The notes: a model not told the origin generated them from the letters alone. 53,090 nt of DNA from Porticoccus sp033791605 (GCA_033791605.1 JASJGJ010000110.1:1-53090), one strand, 5' to 3'; counted from the stretch's first letter, positions 24,656 through 33,120 are shown. Numbers and translations are program-made.

Positions 24656-26007
24656 GACAACATACCTGACAAGATAGTAGCAATACCTAAAAAGGACATA
24701 AAGCCTGCAATATCTGTCACTGTCGTCAGAATAATAGAGGACGACTGAGCCGGGTCTTGTCCCAGTTTTTTTAAACAAATAGGGACCAATGCCCCCGCTA
24801 TACCAGCAATGGTCATGGAAATAATCATTGCCATCGCGAGAACTAGGGCAAGCCCTACACTGCGGCTCCACAAATAAACGCCCGCGCCACAGGTTAGCGC
24901 AATAGCCACGCCATTAATAAAGCCCGCCCCGGCCTCTTTGATCATCACTCTAAACCAGTGGCGGATAGTGATCTCTCGCAAGGTCAAGCCCCGCATAGTG
25001 ACAGCGAGCGCCTGGGCGCCGGTATTACCTGACTGTCCCGCAGCAACAGGCATCAATACTGCCAACGCAGTAAATTGTGCAATGGTGCTTTCAAACAATC
25101 CGACAACCGAAGCCGCCAAAAATCCCGTTAACAAGTTAATTTGCAACCAGGGCTGCCGCTTGCGAACAGCGAAAAAGCTACTCGACAATGCCCTTTCGTC
25201 GGCGCTGGCACCCACCATAGTTTGTAAATCCGCTGCAATGTTTTCTTTTAATACTTCAATCGCGTCGGCTCCGCGAATAATGCCCAATAAGCGATGGTGG
25301 ATATCGACAACCGGAAGAATATCAATGGCATTTTTTTGGAGCTTTTCGGCAACATCTTCTTTAGGGTCCAAGGCCGCCACAAATACGTTAATTGATGTAC
25401 TTAGTTCTGCCAGTGTTTGCGTTGATTGCGCCGCGACCATGTCCACCAAATCAACCTGTCCGTGTAAACGCAAATTACTGTTCAGAGTATAAATTCGTCG
25501 CCGCATAGTGGCGGGGTGTTGTGTTAACTGATCCATCGCTTCAGCAACCGTAATCTCCATGCTAAAGGTAAGCACACCAGTATCCATCATATGGCCAGCA
25601 CAATTGGCAGGATAATCCAGTAATTCGCGCAACTCGTGGGCTTGTGATTCACTCATTAAGGCCAGATAACGCTCACGCAAACTATCATCAAGGCGACTGA
25701 TCAGACTAGCGCAGGGACCAGCATCCAATGCAGCCAACAACTCCAAGGCCACAGTATCCGGTGTCAGTGGCAATATTTGGCTTGCTGCTGGTGGAGTGAT
25801 GTTAACCCAAACACGCTGACGTAGCATTGGGGGCTGTGACGTTAGAATATGAGCTGCATCCTCTGGCATCAGGGACTCTAATTTGCGTGCAGCATCGCGT
25901 GGAAAACCACGGAAAAATGCCTGTGTCAAAACCTCTGTGGATTTTGATACTGCCGTCTCTGTCTCTTCGAGTACCTTTGCTTCAGATGTGGTTGCTTCGG
26001 TTGTCAT
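24652..26007 (-). CDS. mgtE: MgtE-family magnesium transporter
   Basis: An inner-membrane Mg2+ channel/transporter of 451 residues. The order is an MgtE_N superhelical domain (about 20-125), two CBS domains (about 135-260, for example ILPVVDIHHRLLGIIRGADA) and a five-helix pore domain (about 285-451). The MgtE pore signatures are visible as AAGQSGNTGAQALAVTMRGL and LTTVTDIAGFMSFLG, the latter with the conserved Asp of the ion site. GGGGGAG lies 5 nt before ATG 26007, which overlaps the stop of the upstream MgtE_N/CBS gene by one base. In known MgtE the cytosolic domains close the pore when Mg2+ is high. Confidence 0.88.
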   Translation of the reverse strand: MTTEATTSEAKVLEETETAVSKSTEVLTQAFFRGFPRDAARKLESLMPEDAAHILTSQPPMLRQRVWVNITPPAASQILPLTPDTVALELLAALDAGPCASLISRLDDSLRERYLALMSESQAHELRELLDYPANCAGHMMDTGVLTFSMEITVAEAMDQLTQHPATMRRRIYTLNSNLRLHGQVDLVDMVAAQSTQTLAELSTSINVFVAALDPKEDVAEKLQKNAIDILPVVDIHHRLLGIIRGADAIEVLKENIAADLQTMVGASADERALSSSFFAVRKRQPWLQINLLTGFLAASVVGLFESTIAQFTALAVLMPVAAGQSGNTGAQALAVTMRGLTLREITIRHWFRVMIKEAGAGFINGVAIALTCGAGVYLWSRSVGLALVLAMAMIISMTIAGIAGALVPICLKKLGQDPAQSSSIILTTVTDIAGFMSFLGIATILSGMLS

Positions 26008-26855
26008 TAGCGCTCCCCCAGCATTGAGCTAGGCTCTGACTGCTTGTTGACTAAGCCTAACAGGGCCGTCAGTGTACCCAGATAGGCTTCCCCCATACTG
26101 CCCAGAAAATCATCCTGAGGTATCACCCGGGAGATTTCACCGAACTGCTCCAGACTACGACGCAAATCAACATGGCGTAACAAACCCACCAACTGTTTAT
26201 TACGATTAAGCACTGGCAAAATATCATGCTGCTGCCACCCGTCATGATGGGCTGCCGCCGCTAAGCTCGTTCTGCTTGATAAGGTAGAAGGCGCATCCTG
26301 ACGCAAATGGGAAATGGATGACTCTCCTTTTGCGCGTAATAAATCCCTTAGGCAAACCAGCCCAGTCAAATTACGGTCATTATCGACTACAGGTAGTCCA
26401 TCACCGATGATGGAACTGTTCGTACTAGTGAACCGTTGCAAGGCTTCAGCTACCGAACAGTTCGACGGTAACATAACAATGTCGGCGCTCATCCATGCAC
26501 CCACGGAATCGTCAGAATAACTGAGCAATAAACGACATAATATCGTCGTTTTTTCTGGCAACACCTTGAGCAAGTCATCTCGGTTGGATTTAGGCATACC
26601 CCTCAAAATAGCGGCGGCCTGATTGGCATTAAACTCCGATAGCAACCCTGCCGCTGTATCCAGAGACAAATATGCACATAGCCGCGCGGCATAGGGGGGC
26701 AGCATATGGGTAACCAACTGACGACCTTGATGCAACGGTAAAGCTTCAATCAGCTCAGCCGTCGTTTCCTGCGCTTGCAACTCTAACTCACGCGCGGCCG
26801 CCTCAGGATGCTGCTGTACAAAGGCCAAGACCACATCCAATTCACGCGGATTCAT
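26007..26855 (-). CDS. Soluble MgtE_N plus CBS protein, paralogue of the MgtE cytosolic half
   Basis: About 282 residues that repeat the domain order of the cytosolic half of MgtE: an MgtE_N superhelix (about 8-125, with SEFNANQAAAILRGMPKSNR) and a CBS pair (about 135-245, with GLPVVDNDRNLTGLVCLRDL and DILPVLNRNKQLVGLLRHVD). It then ends with a short helix instead of a pore domain. No membrane segment is present. The start is ATG 26855 or 26858, behind AAAGGAGGG. It overlaps the preceding MscS gene by about 14 nt and the mgtE gene by 1 nt. I infer it may assemble with MgtE or gate the neighbouring channel, but this is unproven. Confidence 0.82.
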   Translation of the reverse strand: MNPRELDVVLAFVQQHPEAAARELELQAQETTAELIEALPLHQGRQLVTHMLPPYAARLCAYLSLDTAAGLLSEFNANQAAAILRGMPKSNRDDLLKVLPEKTTILCRLLLSYSDDSVGAWMSADIVMLPSNCSVAEALQRFTSTNSSIIGDGLPVVDNDRNLTGLVCLRDLLRAKGESSISHLRQDAPSTLSSRTSLAAAAHHDGWQQHDILPVLNRNKQLVGLLRHVDLRRSLEQFGEISRVIPQDDFLGSMGEAYLGTLTALLGLVNKQSEPSSMLGER

Positions 26856-27741
26856 CATGCCCTCCTTTTTTCCTAAAGAAGTTACCTATCATTGAACTGC
26901 CACCCTCTGGGGTCTCGGCGATGATCTCACTAATTTGCTCATGAAATAACTTTGCGGGGACTGCGGCCCTACCCTGCTGCGTATCCAATATCACCAGAGT
27001 GGGTGTAATTTCTAATAAATACCCTTCTATCCCACCAACCTTGATCAACTGACCCAATTGATAATGCTTACGTGCTGTCTGCACACCGATCACATTGGCA
27101 ACAAAATGCTTAGCACCGAGTCCAAAAGCCAGTGCTGCGCCGCCAAGTAATACACCCGCAACAACAATCAGTGTGGTGGTAAGAAAAGCAACATTAATAC
27201 CCAACTGCTCAACACCGATCACCATGGCCGTTAATACCACCGTCACCTGGGCGATACGCGCCAGAAGATCAGCCTGAGCAATCCCCGTGGATTCAGCGGT
27301 GCTTGCCACTGCCGAGCGCGCGACACCACTCAAAGCAAAACCGGCCAGAATAATCAGCAAGCCCGTGAGCACACTGGGAAGGTAGGTTAAGAGTCCGTTA
27401 GTCACACCAGCAAAAATCTTCCAATCCAACATATTGGCGCTGGCCGCTATAAAAAACAGCAAGACGCTCCAGAATACAATATCGCCACCCAACTGCGCAT
27501 AGGAACGGGTTGTCGATTGCTGCAACCCCCGTTTTTGAGCAGTACGTAATAACAGTACATCGAGCCCACGAATCAATTTACGCGCTAACAGGCGCAACAA
27601 CCAAGCGATGACCCAACCCGCAAGAAGTAAAACCAACGCGCCTAGCAACTGCGGCAGATGATCAATCGTCTGACGGGTGAACTCCTGATAAGTTTCAACC
27701 AGTGTCCCCTGCCAATCGAAGGCCTGTTTAGTTTCTTCCAT
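26842..27741 (-). CDS. MscS-family mechanosensitive channel (TM-helix type), channel 2 of 3
   Basis: A 299-residue inner-membrane protein with helices at about 28-50 (LPQLLGALVLLLAGWVIAWLL), 85-105, 115-140 and 160-215, then an MscS beta domain (about 225-275, with YQLGQLIKVGGIEGYLLEITP). Architecture resembles channel 1, with no large C-terminal vestibule. GAGG lies 6 nt before ATG 27741. It is the first gene of a four-gene operon (MscS, MgtE_N/CBS, mgtE, LEA14-like), all overlapping, driven by the putative ECF promoter at 27786-27812. Confidence 0.83.
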   Translation of the reverse strand: MEETKQAFDWQGTLVETYQEFTRQTIDHLPQLLGALVLLLAGWVIAWLLRLLARKLIRGLDVLLLRTAQKRGLQQSTTRSYAQLGGDIVFWSVLLFFIAASANMLDWKIFAGVTNGLLTYLPSVLTGLLIILAGFALSGVARSAVASTAESTGIAQADLLARIAQVTVVLTAMVIGVEQLGINVAFLTTTLIVVAGVLLGGAALAFGLGAKHFVANVIGVQTARKHYQLGQLIKVGGIEGYLLEITPTLVILDTQQGRAAVPAKLFHEQISEIIAETPEGGSSMIGNFFRKKGGHDESA

Positions 27742-27785
27742 AGCAAACCTCTTTTACGTTTAGTGGTTCTTTTCTATTTAACTTT

Positions 27786-27812
27786 GACTGCCTTGCTGCC
27801 ATCAAAGTCACA
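27786..27812 (-). promoter_or_regulatory. Putative ECF-sigma promoter of the MscS/MgtE/LEA operon
   Basis: Minus-strand TGTGACTTT (27812-27804), 14 nt, then AGTC (27789-27786). The predicted start near 27778 gives a leader of about 37 nt to ATG 27741. It forms the mirror image of the element at 27880-27906 across the divergent intergenic region. Confidence 0.65.
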
Positions 27813-27879
27813 TTGCTTGTAGCGGATACCAATACAACCAGGTAAAGATACAGCACTTTCAGGCAGATCATTTATTCAG

Positions 27880-27906
27880 TGTGACTTTTTTTGGTTTACT
27901 ATAGTC
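27880..27906 (+). promoter_or_regulatory. Putative ECF-sigma promoter of the DUF432-like/MscS operon
   Basis: TGTGACTTT (27880-27888), 14 nt, then AGTC (27903-27906), identical in sequence and spacing to the divergent copy. The predicted start is near 27912, giving a leader of about 50-90 nt depending on which start codon the next gene uses. Confidence 0.65.
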
Positions 27907-27998
27907 CATAAGAGCTAATTCCTTTACAGCTATAAGTTTGGCCCATCGACGATTGACCAATGATTTCATCACAGCACCTTGCAATAGAGACCATTAAT

Positions 27999-28790
27999 AT
28001 GCCCGACAGTAAGCCTTGGTGGGGGGATTTTTCATTTGCGGAGCAACAAAGACGTTATTGGTCTATAGGAGAACGGAAACTGGTCATTCAGCGTCTGTCT
28101 TGTGAGTGGAACACTTGGAATATTGACACTGAGACCGAAATTCGGGACCTGATCCTCCATGGGGAATCTTCTCATCACGAGCCACTGGAGGACAAGTTAC
28201 TAGCTCGACATTTGCAAACAGCCACGATGGAAAATATTCGAGTAATGCCTGCATTAGCTGACCGCTCCGTCGTTGCCCGACCCAATGTCCCCTTGCGACT
28301 GTTAGGTGGTGAGAAAACGCGGATTTATGTCAGCACACCACTATGGTTTAAAGCGCAGACATTACCGGGAAAATTGTGTCTGCTTGATGTTCCTTTTTGG
28401 CGGCCATCAGACTCCTGGTTCGGGCCATCTACTCGGGAAGGAGAAATGTGTTATGCCAAATATACCGAGGCTCGTTTGCAGTTAGAGCTACTCGAACAAC
28501 GCCCGCATCGAGCTGTTACACCCGTGTTTATACACAACAAACAAAAAGAAACACTATTGATTGAGCGCCTGAATGTACCGGTACCCCTACTGAGCCTTTA
28601 TCAACACACCGACAAAGGACTTTGGACCGAGGCTGTCAATGTTACCCGTGAGGAAGATGATGAAAGAGTGGAACTTGTGCTGGAAAAACAAGCACCATCT
28701 GAAGTACGCCGCGCCACTTTGGTCGCAGGACCTCGAATAGCCAGCGCAAGGCATACCCTGATTCGCAGCTTGGGCAGTTTGTTCTCCTAG
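27999..28790 (+). CDS. DUF432-like protein next to an MscS channel
   Basis: A soluble, beta-rich protein of 263 residues from ATG 27999 (GAGA 8 nt upstream); an in-frame ATG at 27960 would add 13 residues without a ribosome site. It has no signal peptide or membrane helix. Segments such as VPLRLLGGEKTRIYVSTPLW, RPSDSWFGPSTREGEMCYAKY and HNKQKETLLIERLNVPVPLL match my recollection of the DUF432 family. DUF432 genes often sit beside MscS-type channel genes in archaea and bacteria, as here (58 nt before channel 3). Function unknown. A cytosolic partner or regulator of the channel is the natural guess. Confidence 0.65.
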   Translation: MPDSKPWWGDFSFAEQQRRYWSIGERKLVIQRLSCEWNTWNIDTETEIRDLILHGESSHHEPLEDKLLARHLQTATMENIRVMPALADRSVVARPNVPLRLLGGEKTRIYVSTPLWFKAQTLPGKLCLLDVPFWRPSDSWFGPSTREGEMCYAKYTEARLQLELLEQRPHRAVTPVFIHNKQKETLLIERLNVPVPLLSLYQHTDKGLWTEAVNVTREEDDERVELVLEKQAPSEVRRATLVAGPRIASARHTLIRSLGSLFS

Positions 28791-28848
28791 TTTTATCTAT
28801 TTCACCCCTTAATGGATGACGACATTCCATTAACTAAAGGAAAAATTT

Positions 28849-29721
28849 GTGGAAGATATCAAACACACCATTGAATTCCTGGAAACGACTCGTTTGCTGC
28901 CAATTGGACACGCAGTACTGCTACTGATATTTGGTTATATGGCCGGACGTATCGCCAGTGCCACATTGGTAAAATTTCTCCACAGACAAATGACAGAGCA
29001 TGGACAACAATTTCTAAAAAGGTCGGTATTTTATGGCATTTTTAGTTTATTCACTCTTTCGGCACTCAAACAATTAGGCTTTGATGTCAGTGTATTGCTT
29101 GGAGCCGCGGGCATTTTAACCGTCGCCGTCGGTTTTGCTTCGCAAACCTCTGTCTCTAATTTAATTAGCGGCTTATTTCTGATGATTGAACGGCCTTTTT
29201 CCATCTCCGATATCATTCGTATCGGCGAAACAACGGGAGAAGTCATTTCAATTGATCTGTTGTCTGTCAAGTTACGTACGTTTGATAATTTATTTGTACG
29301 TATACCCAACGAAACGATGATTAAAACCGAAGTCACAACACTCACAAAATTCCCTATCCGTCGGGCTGACCTTAAGGTTGGTGTCGCCTATAAAGAAGAT
29401 ATTGAACGAGTAAAAACCCTGTTATTAGATATCGCCAGTAAAAATCCGTTATGCCTTGAAGAACCGGCACCGTTGTTTATTTTTAGCGGTTTTGGCAATT
29501 CTTCCATTGATATCCAATTTTCTGTGTGGGCACAACGAGAAAATTTTTTAAAGCTGAAGAACAGCATGTATGAAACCATTAAAACGGCATTTGACCGAGA
29601 AGACATTGAAATCCCATTCCCACATGTCAGCCTCTACACAGGCTCGGCGACACAACCCATCCCTATCACTGTCGTGAGCGGAGATTCGACAATGACGGGG
29701 CCAACCAGGAAATCAACATGA
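28849..29721 (+). CDS. MscS-family mechanosensitive channel, channel 3 of 3
   Basis: A 290-residue protein with the classical MscS layout: helices at about 14-36, 60-78 and the pore helix at about 79-110 (VLLGAAGILTVAVGFASQTS), then the beta domain (ISDIIRIGETTGEVISIDLL and LRTFDNLFVRIPNETMI) and a C-terminal alpha/beta domain (to about 270). It keeps the cytoplasmic vestibule that the other two channels of the cluster lack. The start is GTG 28849 with AAAGGA 7 nt upstream. Its stop overlaps the next ATG (ATGA), so the small periplasmic protein is probably co-translated. Confidence 0.9.
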   Translation: MEDIKHTIEFLETTRLLPIGHAVLLLIFGYMAGRIASATLVKFLHRQMTEHGQQFLKRSVFYGIFSLFTLSALKQLGFDVSVLLGAAGILTVAVGFASQTSVSNLISGLFLMIERPFSISDIIRIGETTGEVISIDLLSVKLRTFDNLFVRIPNETMIKTEVTTLTKFPIRRADLKVGVAYKEDIERVKTLLLDIASKNPLCLEEPAPLFIFSGFGNSSIDIQFSVWAQRENFLKLKNSMYETIKTAFDREDIEIPFPHVSLYTGSATQPIPITVVSGDSTMTGPTRKST

Positions 29722-30110
29722 ATATTATAAAAAATAGTTTGCGAGCCAGTGTTTTTATACTGCTTTGTACACCCATAGCCTTATACGCCAACGACGAAAT
29801 CAACACTGATTGGCTTGAAGCAAAAACCGGCAGTAGTGGCGCAACACTGGGCACCGAGGTGATCCAAGTCAAACAAGTTGACGATATCATGAGTATCGAT
29901 GTTGATATCCCTACAGATAATCTAAAAAACTATGGCACTGTTGAAGTCATTGGTAAAAAATCCAACAAACCCGTCAAGCTGGAAAAACAACCAGAAATAC
30001 TGAACAACGATAATGGCGAGGCTTATGGCGTTCGCCTTCAAATGAAACGACTACCAGGATTCGAATTTCGCTTACGGTTGTACGACGGTAGCGATGAGCC
30101 CAATCAATAG
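29718..30110 (+). CDS. Small exported protein co-translated with MscS channel 3
   Basis: A 130-residue protein with a signal peptide (about 1-24, cut after LYA) and a beta-rich, lysine/aspartate-rich remainder, predicted to be periplasmic. The C terminus (FRLRLYDGSDEPNQ) shows no anchor. I do not recognise a family. Its ATG overlaps the MscS stop by 4 nt, so a periplasmic accessory for the channel is plausible. Nothing in the sequence shows an enzymatic site. Confidence 0.7.
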   Translation: MNIIKNSLRASVFILLCTPIALYANDEINTDWLEAKTGSSGATLGTEVIQVKQVDDIMSIDVDIPTDNLKNYGTVEVIGKKSNKPVKLEKQPEILNNDNGEAYGVRLQMKRLPGFEFRLRLYDGSDEPNQ

Positions 30111-30166
30111 TTTTATCGACCGCTCCAGTCTATTGGTACGAAGAAAAAATGTGGGAGGAGGAAAGA

Positions 30167-31597
30167 ATGAGCAACAACACTCTACTGACATCAACACTTG
30201 GTGTTCTACATCCTCGCTCACTCAAACACTTAAGCGATACATTGCTGCATTTAGTGGAAGGACGACTTTGGCTAAAAGTACTGGTTGCCATGTTTGCGGG
30301 CATGCTCGTAGGTATGATGCTAGGCCCTTCCGTTGGCTGGGTAGCTCCTGCTACCGGCACTTTGATTGGCAGTTGGTTAGCCTTTCCCGGTCAGTTATTT
30401 CTGGCCACGATTCAAATGATCGTTATCCCCCTGGTCTTCGCATCTATCATTCGCGGCCTTGCGGCCAGTGAAAGCCTTGAACAGTTACGTCGCCTAGGAT
30501 TAGTCGTAGCCGGATATTTCATCGTCACTACGGCGATTGCCGCGATGATAGGTTTAGGTATTGCAAATCTTATCAACCCTGGGGAGTTTCTGAGGCCCGA
30601 CCTGTTAACAATGCAAGCTGCGGTTGATGGACAGACTGTTGGCACCATGCAAGCTCCGTCTCTAGCCAGTGTTCCCGACCACCTACTGCGCCTACTACCC
30701 GGCAACCCTTTGGACTCAATGGTAAAAGGAGAAATGCTGCAAGTCGTGATCTTTGCCGTCATTGTTGGCATTGCACTGATATCAATGGCCGCAGAGCAAT
30801 CAAAACCGATGCTGGACCTACTGGGCTCATTACAACAAGTTTGTATGACGGTAGTGCAATGGGCCATGCGCTTAGCACCAATAGCTGTTTTTGGATTAAT
30901 GGCAAGGCTTACCAGCCAGACCGGCATCGAAGCATTACTTGGCGTAGCCGTTTATGTAGCAACTGTGTTAATAGGACTTGCCCTGCTGTTTGCCCTGTAT
31001 CTGGCATTGGTAAGCCTGTTGACCCCTGAAACACCGATGGGCTTTATTAAAGCGGTGCGTGAAGTCGTACTGCTCGCCTTCTCTACCTCCAGCTCGGCCG
31101 CCGTAATGCCTCTATCCATTAAAACAGCTGAAGAAAAATTACACGTACGGCCGTCCATATCACAGTTTGTGATACCTCTCGGCGCGACCATCAATATGAA
31201 TGGCACCGCGCTCTATCAGGCGGTTGCAGCTGTATTTTTAGCACAAGTCTTTAATATTGATATCGGATTTAGCGGTATGATGCTGGTCGTGGTTATGGCC
31301 GTTGGGGCATCCATTGGCTCGCCGGCAACACCGGGAGTCGGTATTGTTATTTTATCCATCACTCTCACCACTATTGGTGTCCCACCAGCAGGTATTGCCC
31401 TCATTATGGGTGTAGATCGTATTCTGGATATGAGTCGCACCGCGATTAATGTAACAGGTGATTTGGTTGCCGCTAAGTTGATGGACAAGTGGATAGGTGG
31501 CGAGCAAAGCCTAGAATCTGAACAGGCTCAACAAGAACAACATGAAATGATTCGCGACCAAACTGGCGAAGACGTCATTACCAAGCCCTCAACCTAA
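30167..31597 (+). CDS. Dicarboxylate/amino acid:cation symporter (DAACS, GltP/DctA type)
   Basis: An inner-membrane symporter of 476 residues from ATG 30167, preceded by GGAGGAGGAAAG; an ATG at 30149 lies upstream of this site and is unlikely. Family features are the serine-rich loop STSSSAAVMPLSIK (hairpin HP1), the NMNGTALYQAVAAVF segment (family NMDGTALY) in helix 7, and GVDRILDMSRTAINVTGD in helix 8 with the substrate-binding Asp/Arg/Asn set. It transports acidic amino acids or C4-dicarboxylates with Na+ or H+. It ends the plus-strand operon after the small periplasmic protein, 56 nt away. Glutamate uptake would fit osmotic adaptation. Confidence 0.9.
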   Translation: MSNNTLLTSTLGVLHPRSLKHLSDTLLHLVEGRLWLKVLVAMFAGMLVGMMLGPSVGWVAPATGTLIGSWLAFPGQLFLATIQMIVIPLVFASIIRGLAASESLEQLRRLGLVVAGYFIVTTAIAAMIGLGIANLINPGEFLRPDLLTMQAAVDGQTVGTMQAPSLASVPDHLLRLLPGNPLDSMVKGEMLQVVIFAVIVGIALISMAAEQSKPMLDLLGSLQQVCMTVVQWAMRLAPIAVFGLMARLTSQTGIEALLGVAVYVATVLIGLALLFALYLALVSLLTPETPMGFIKAVREVVLLAFSTSSSAAVMPLSIKTAEEKLHVRPSISQFVIPLGATINMNGTALYQAVAAVFLAQVFNIDIGFSGMMLVVVMAVGASIGSPATPGVGIVILSITLTTIGVPPAGIALIMGVDRILDMSRTAINVTGDLVAAKLMDKWIGGEQSLESEQAQQEQHEMIRDQTGEDVITKPST

Positions 31598-31980
31598 AAG
31601 TCAGAATATTTGCAGGCCCCGTCCCTTTAACCACTGAACGGCTGGAGCCTAACGTAGCGTTGAAACCATCGACTTATTCCCAAGCTTGGCTATGTATTAT
31701 AACTAGGTGGATTCTAACTATCTTAGCTCTAACCATATGAATTCTAAACATTTGATGGCTATCGGTTATCTCAAGTTAAGTTTCAAGTTCTGTGATATCA
31801 TCTCTGTACACAGGTACATCATTATTCAGTACAGTAATAACCTATCTTCAGAACTAGCCACACTTATTCCAAGTATTGATTTTTCTAAGTTTGTTATTCA
31901 AAATAACTGGGTGACATGGTTCAGTTCTGCACTGAGCTCCATCAAATTTATTCTAAAAGAACCAGATACTGAGCACAAAG
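31598..31980. other. Intergenic stretch with one doubtful frame
   Basis: No recognised gene. A GTG-initiated frame at 31707-31994 (95 aa, Ser/Ile-rich, overlapping the next gene by 14 nt) has no ribosome binding site and no domain, so I do not call it a gene. No terminator hairpin is evident after the symporter. Confidence 0.4.
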
Positions 31981-32286
31981 ATGAAGAAAGCTAAAATAAA
32001 AGACCAACCATACACAAACTTATTAATGCCTAAAGGATCTGCCGCAGGCAGAGAAGACCTCGAAAAACAACGAGCACGTATACGCAAGATAAATAGAGAG
32101 GCGGCCAAAAAGATTTATGTACCCTTCTCCACAGACATGGAACAACGCAAAGCAGCCTTAGAGCTGAGAGCAAAAGGAAGAAATATTGTACCTGGACTCC
32201 CTGGTCAAGAACCAGACTTTGAAGATTTAGAATGCTCACTTCAATTAGTTGAAGTGGATGGCAAATATCAAGTCGTGCCCGTATAA
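31981..32286 (+). CDS. Small hypothetical basic/acidic soluble protein
   Basis: A 101-residue soluble protein, basic in the first half (GREDLEKQRARIRKINREAA) and acidic in the second, ending in a short beta strand (VEVDGKYQVVPV). Composition is gene-like. No signal peptide or membrane helix is present and no family is recognised. The ribosome site (GAGCACAAAG before ATG 31981) is weak. It is isolated between the symporter and a plus-strand terminator at 32479, and could be a short accessory gene brought in by transfer. Confidence 0.55.
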   Translation: MKKAKIKDQPYTNLLMPKGSAAGREDLEKQRARIRKINREAAKKIYVPFSTDMEQRKAALELRAKGRNIVPGLPGQEPDFEDLECSLQLVEVDGKYQVVPV

Positions 32287-32478
32287 AAACAAGAAAGAAC
32301 CTTGTTCGGCTTTGATGCCATGCTCACGATCGATATCACCCAGATTAAGTGATACAAAATTTCGGGCATGGCAGAACTTGAGATAATTAAATACAGGAAT
32401 AATATGACGCATTTCCTGGGTAAAATTTTATCTGAGAGAACGTCTAGCTAATTGAACTTACATTGAACTAATAATAAG

Positions 32479-32504
32479 GCCCGTGTTTATGCGGGCTTTT
32501 TTTT
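32479..32504 (+). terminator. Rho-independent terminator
   Basis: Stem GCCCG/CGGGC with an 8-nt loop followed by eight T residues on the plus strand. Confidence 0.8.
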
Positions 32505-32687
32505 GCACGAAATACACGAAAATAACAACTCAAAAAATTGTTTTAACTTTAAGATATCGGATCATTAAATGATGGATCCGTGCGAAGCTCCTCGACCAGA
32601 GAACATCGAAAAAACCAATATATGACTCATCTTTAATTCCCTCTTTTATAACACCAACCGACCCTATTGATATATTTTAAACGGCAC

Positions 32688-32721
32688 AAAAAAAGCCCGG
32701 CTCATTACTGAGCTGGGCTTT
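32688..32721 (-). terminator. Rho-independent terminator for the 32747 gene
   Basis: A 13-bp stem (one G-T wobble) with a 4-nt loop lies at 32692-32721. The A-run at 32688-32694 gives a T-run after the hairpin on the minus strand, 26 nt after the stop of the minus-strand gene. Confidence 0.8.
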
Positions 32722-32746
32722 AAATCACCGATTCACCTGCGGGTTA

Positions 32747-33058
32747 TTAAACAATTTTTTCTGCGAAGGGCTCACCTGTCAGCTCAAGGATTATTTCCTT
32801 TTTACAGGTAATAATGTCAACTTTATTTTCACCGGACCAATCCATACTCACGAGATCATCCATTAACTCATCATCCAGAGCATCGCTCTGATTAATCTCG
32901 GCATACGAAATAATATCGGGAAAAACGATGCGTAATGATGGCTCTGAGTCTGAAGGATTGTTTAGACATTCGATGAACAGTAAACGTACATCAATATCGT
33001 AAACAAGATTATAAATATACGGAGAACAATCTCCCAACAGTTTTGCGGTGAGGGTCAT
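32747..33058 (-). CDS. Small hypothetical acidic protein
   Basis: A 103-residue acidic soluble protein with no signal peptide, membrane helix or recognised motif. The first half contains hydrophobic beta-like strands (IYNLVYDIDVRLLFIECL), the second half an acidic patch (DALDDELMDDL). It resembles single-domain proteins that bind larger partners, but I recognise no family. AGGA lies 7-8 nt before ATG 33058, and a good terminator follows, so it is probably a real single-gene unit. Function unknown. Confidence 0.65.
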   Translation of the reverse strand: MTLTAKLLGDCSPYIYNLVYDIDVRLLFIECLNNPSDSEPSLRIVFPDIISYAEINQSDALDDELMDDLVSMDWSGENKVDIITCKKEIILELTGEPFAEKIV

Positions 33059-33103
33059 AAATTTTTCCTGTTATTTATTATTTCTACCATGTACTAACAA
33101 TAA

Positions 33104-33120
33104 ACGCCAAAATGGCGTTC
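33104..33120 (-). terminator. Hairpin after the cardiolipin synthase gene
   Basis: Arms AACGCCA and TGGCGTT around a 3-nt loop, 68 nt after the cls stop on the minus strand, followed by a T-rich stretch (TTTATTGTT). A moderate terminator. Confidence 0.5.

Larger units (their letters stand above)
32287..32746. other. Intergenic stretch holding two terminators
   Basis: Besides the two terminators listed separately, a 55-residue minus-strand frame (32245-32412) reads plausibly (HARNFVSLNLGDIDREHGIK) but has its AGGAA directly against the ATG and no family. It may be a gene remnant. Nothing else is seen. Confidence 0.4.

Noticed and set aside
24656..24871. 72-residue N-terminal extension of the LEA14-like protein
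   Set aside because: It reads antibiased, Tyr-rich sequence inside mgtE in another frame; ATG 24655 overlapping the mgtE stop is the natural start.
29323..29332. AAGTCACA inside MscS channel 3, similar to the ECF -35 motif
   Set aside because: Lies in coding sequence with no correctly spaced -10 and no gene downstream on that strand.
31707..31994. 95-residue GTG-initiated frame before the 101-residue gene
   Set aside because: No ribosome site and no domain; overlaps the better candidate at 31981.
32245..32412. 55-residue minus-strand frame with protein-like segment HARNFVSLNLGDIDREHGIK
   Set aside because: AGGAA touches the ATG, it is antisense to the 31981 gene at its end, and I cannot name a family. 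Possibly a remnant.
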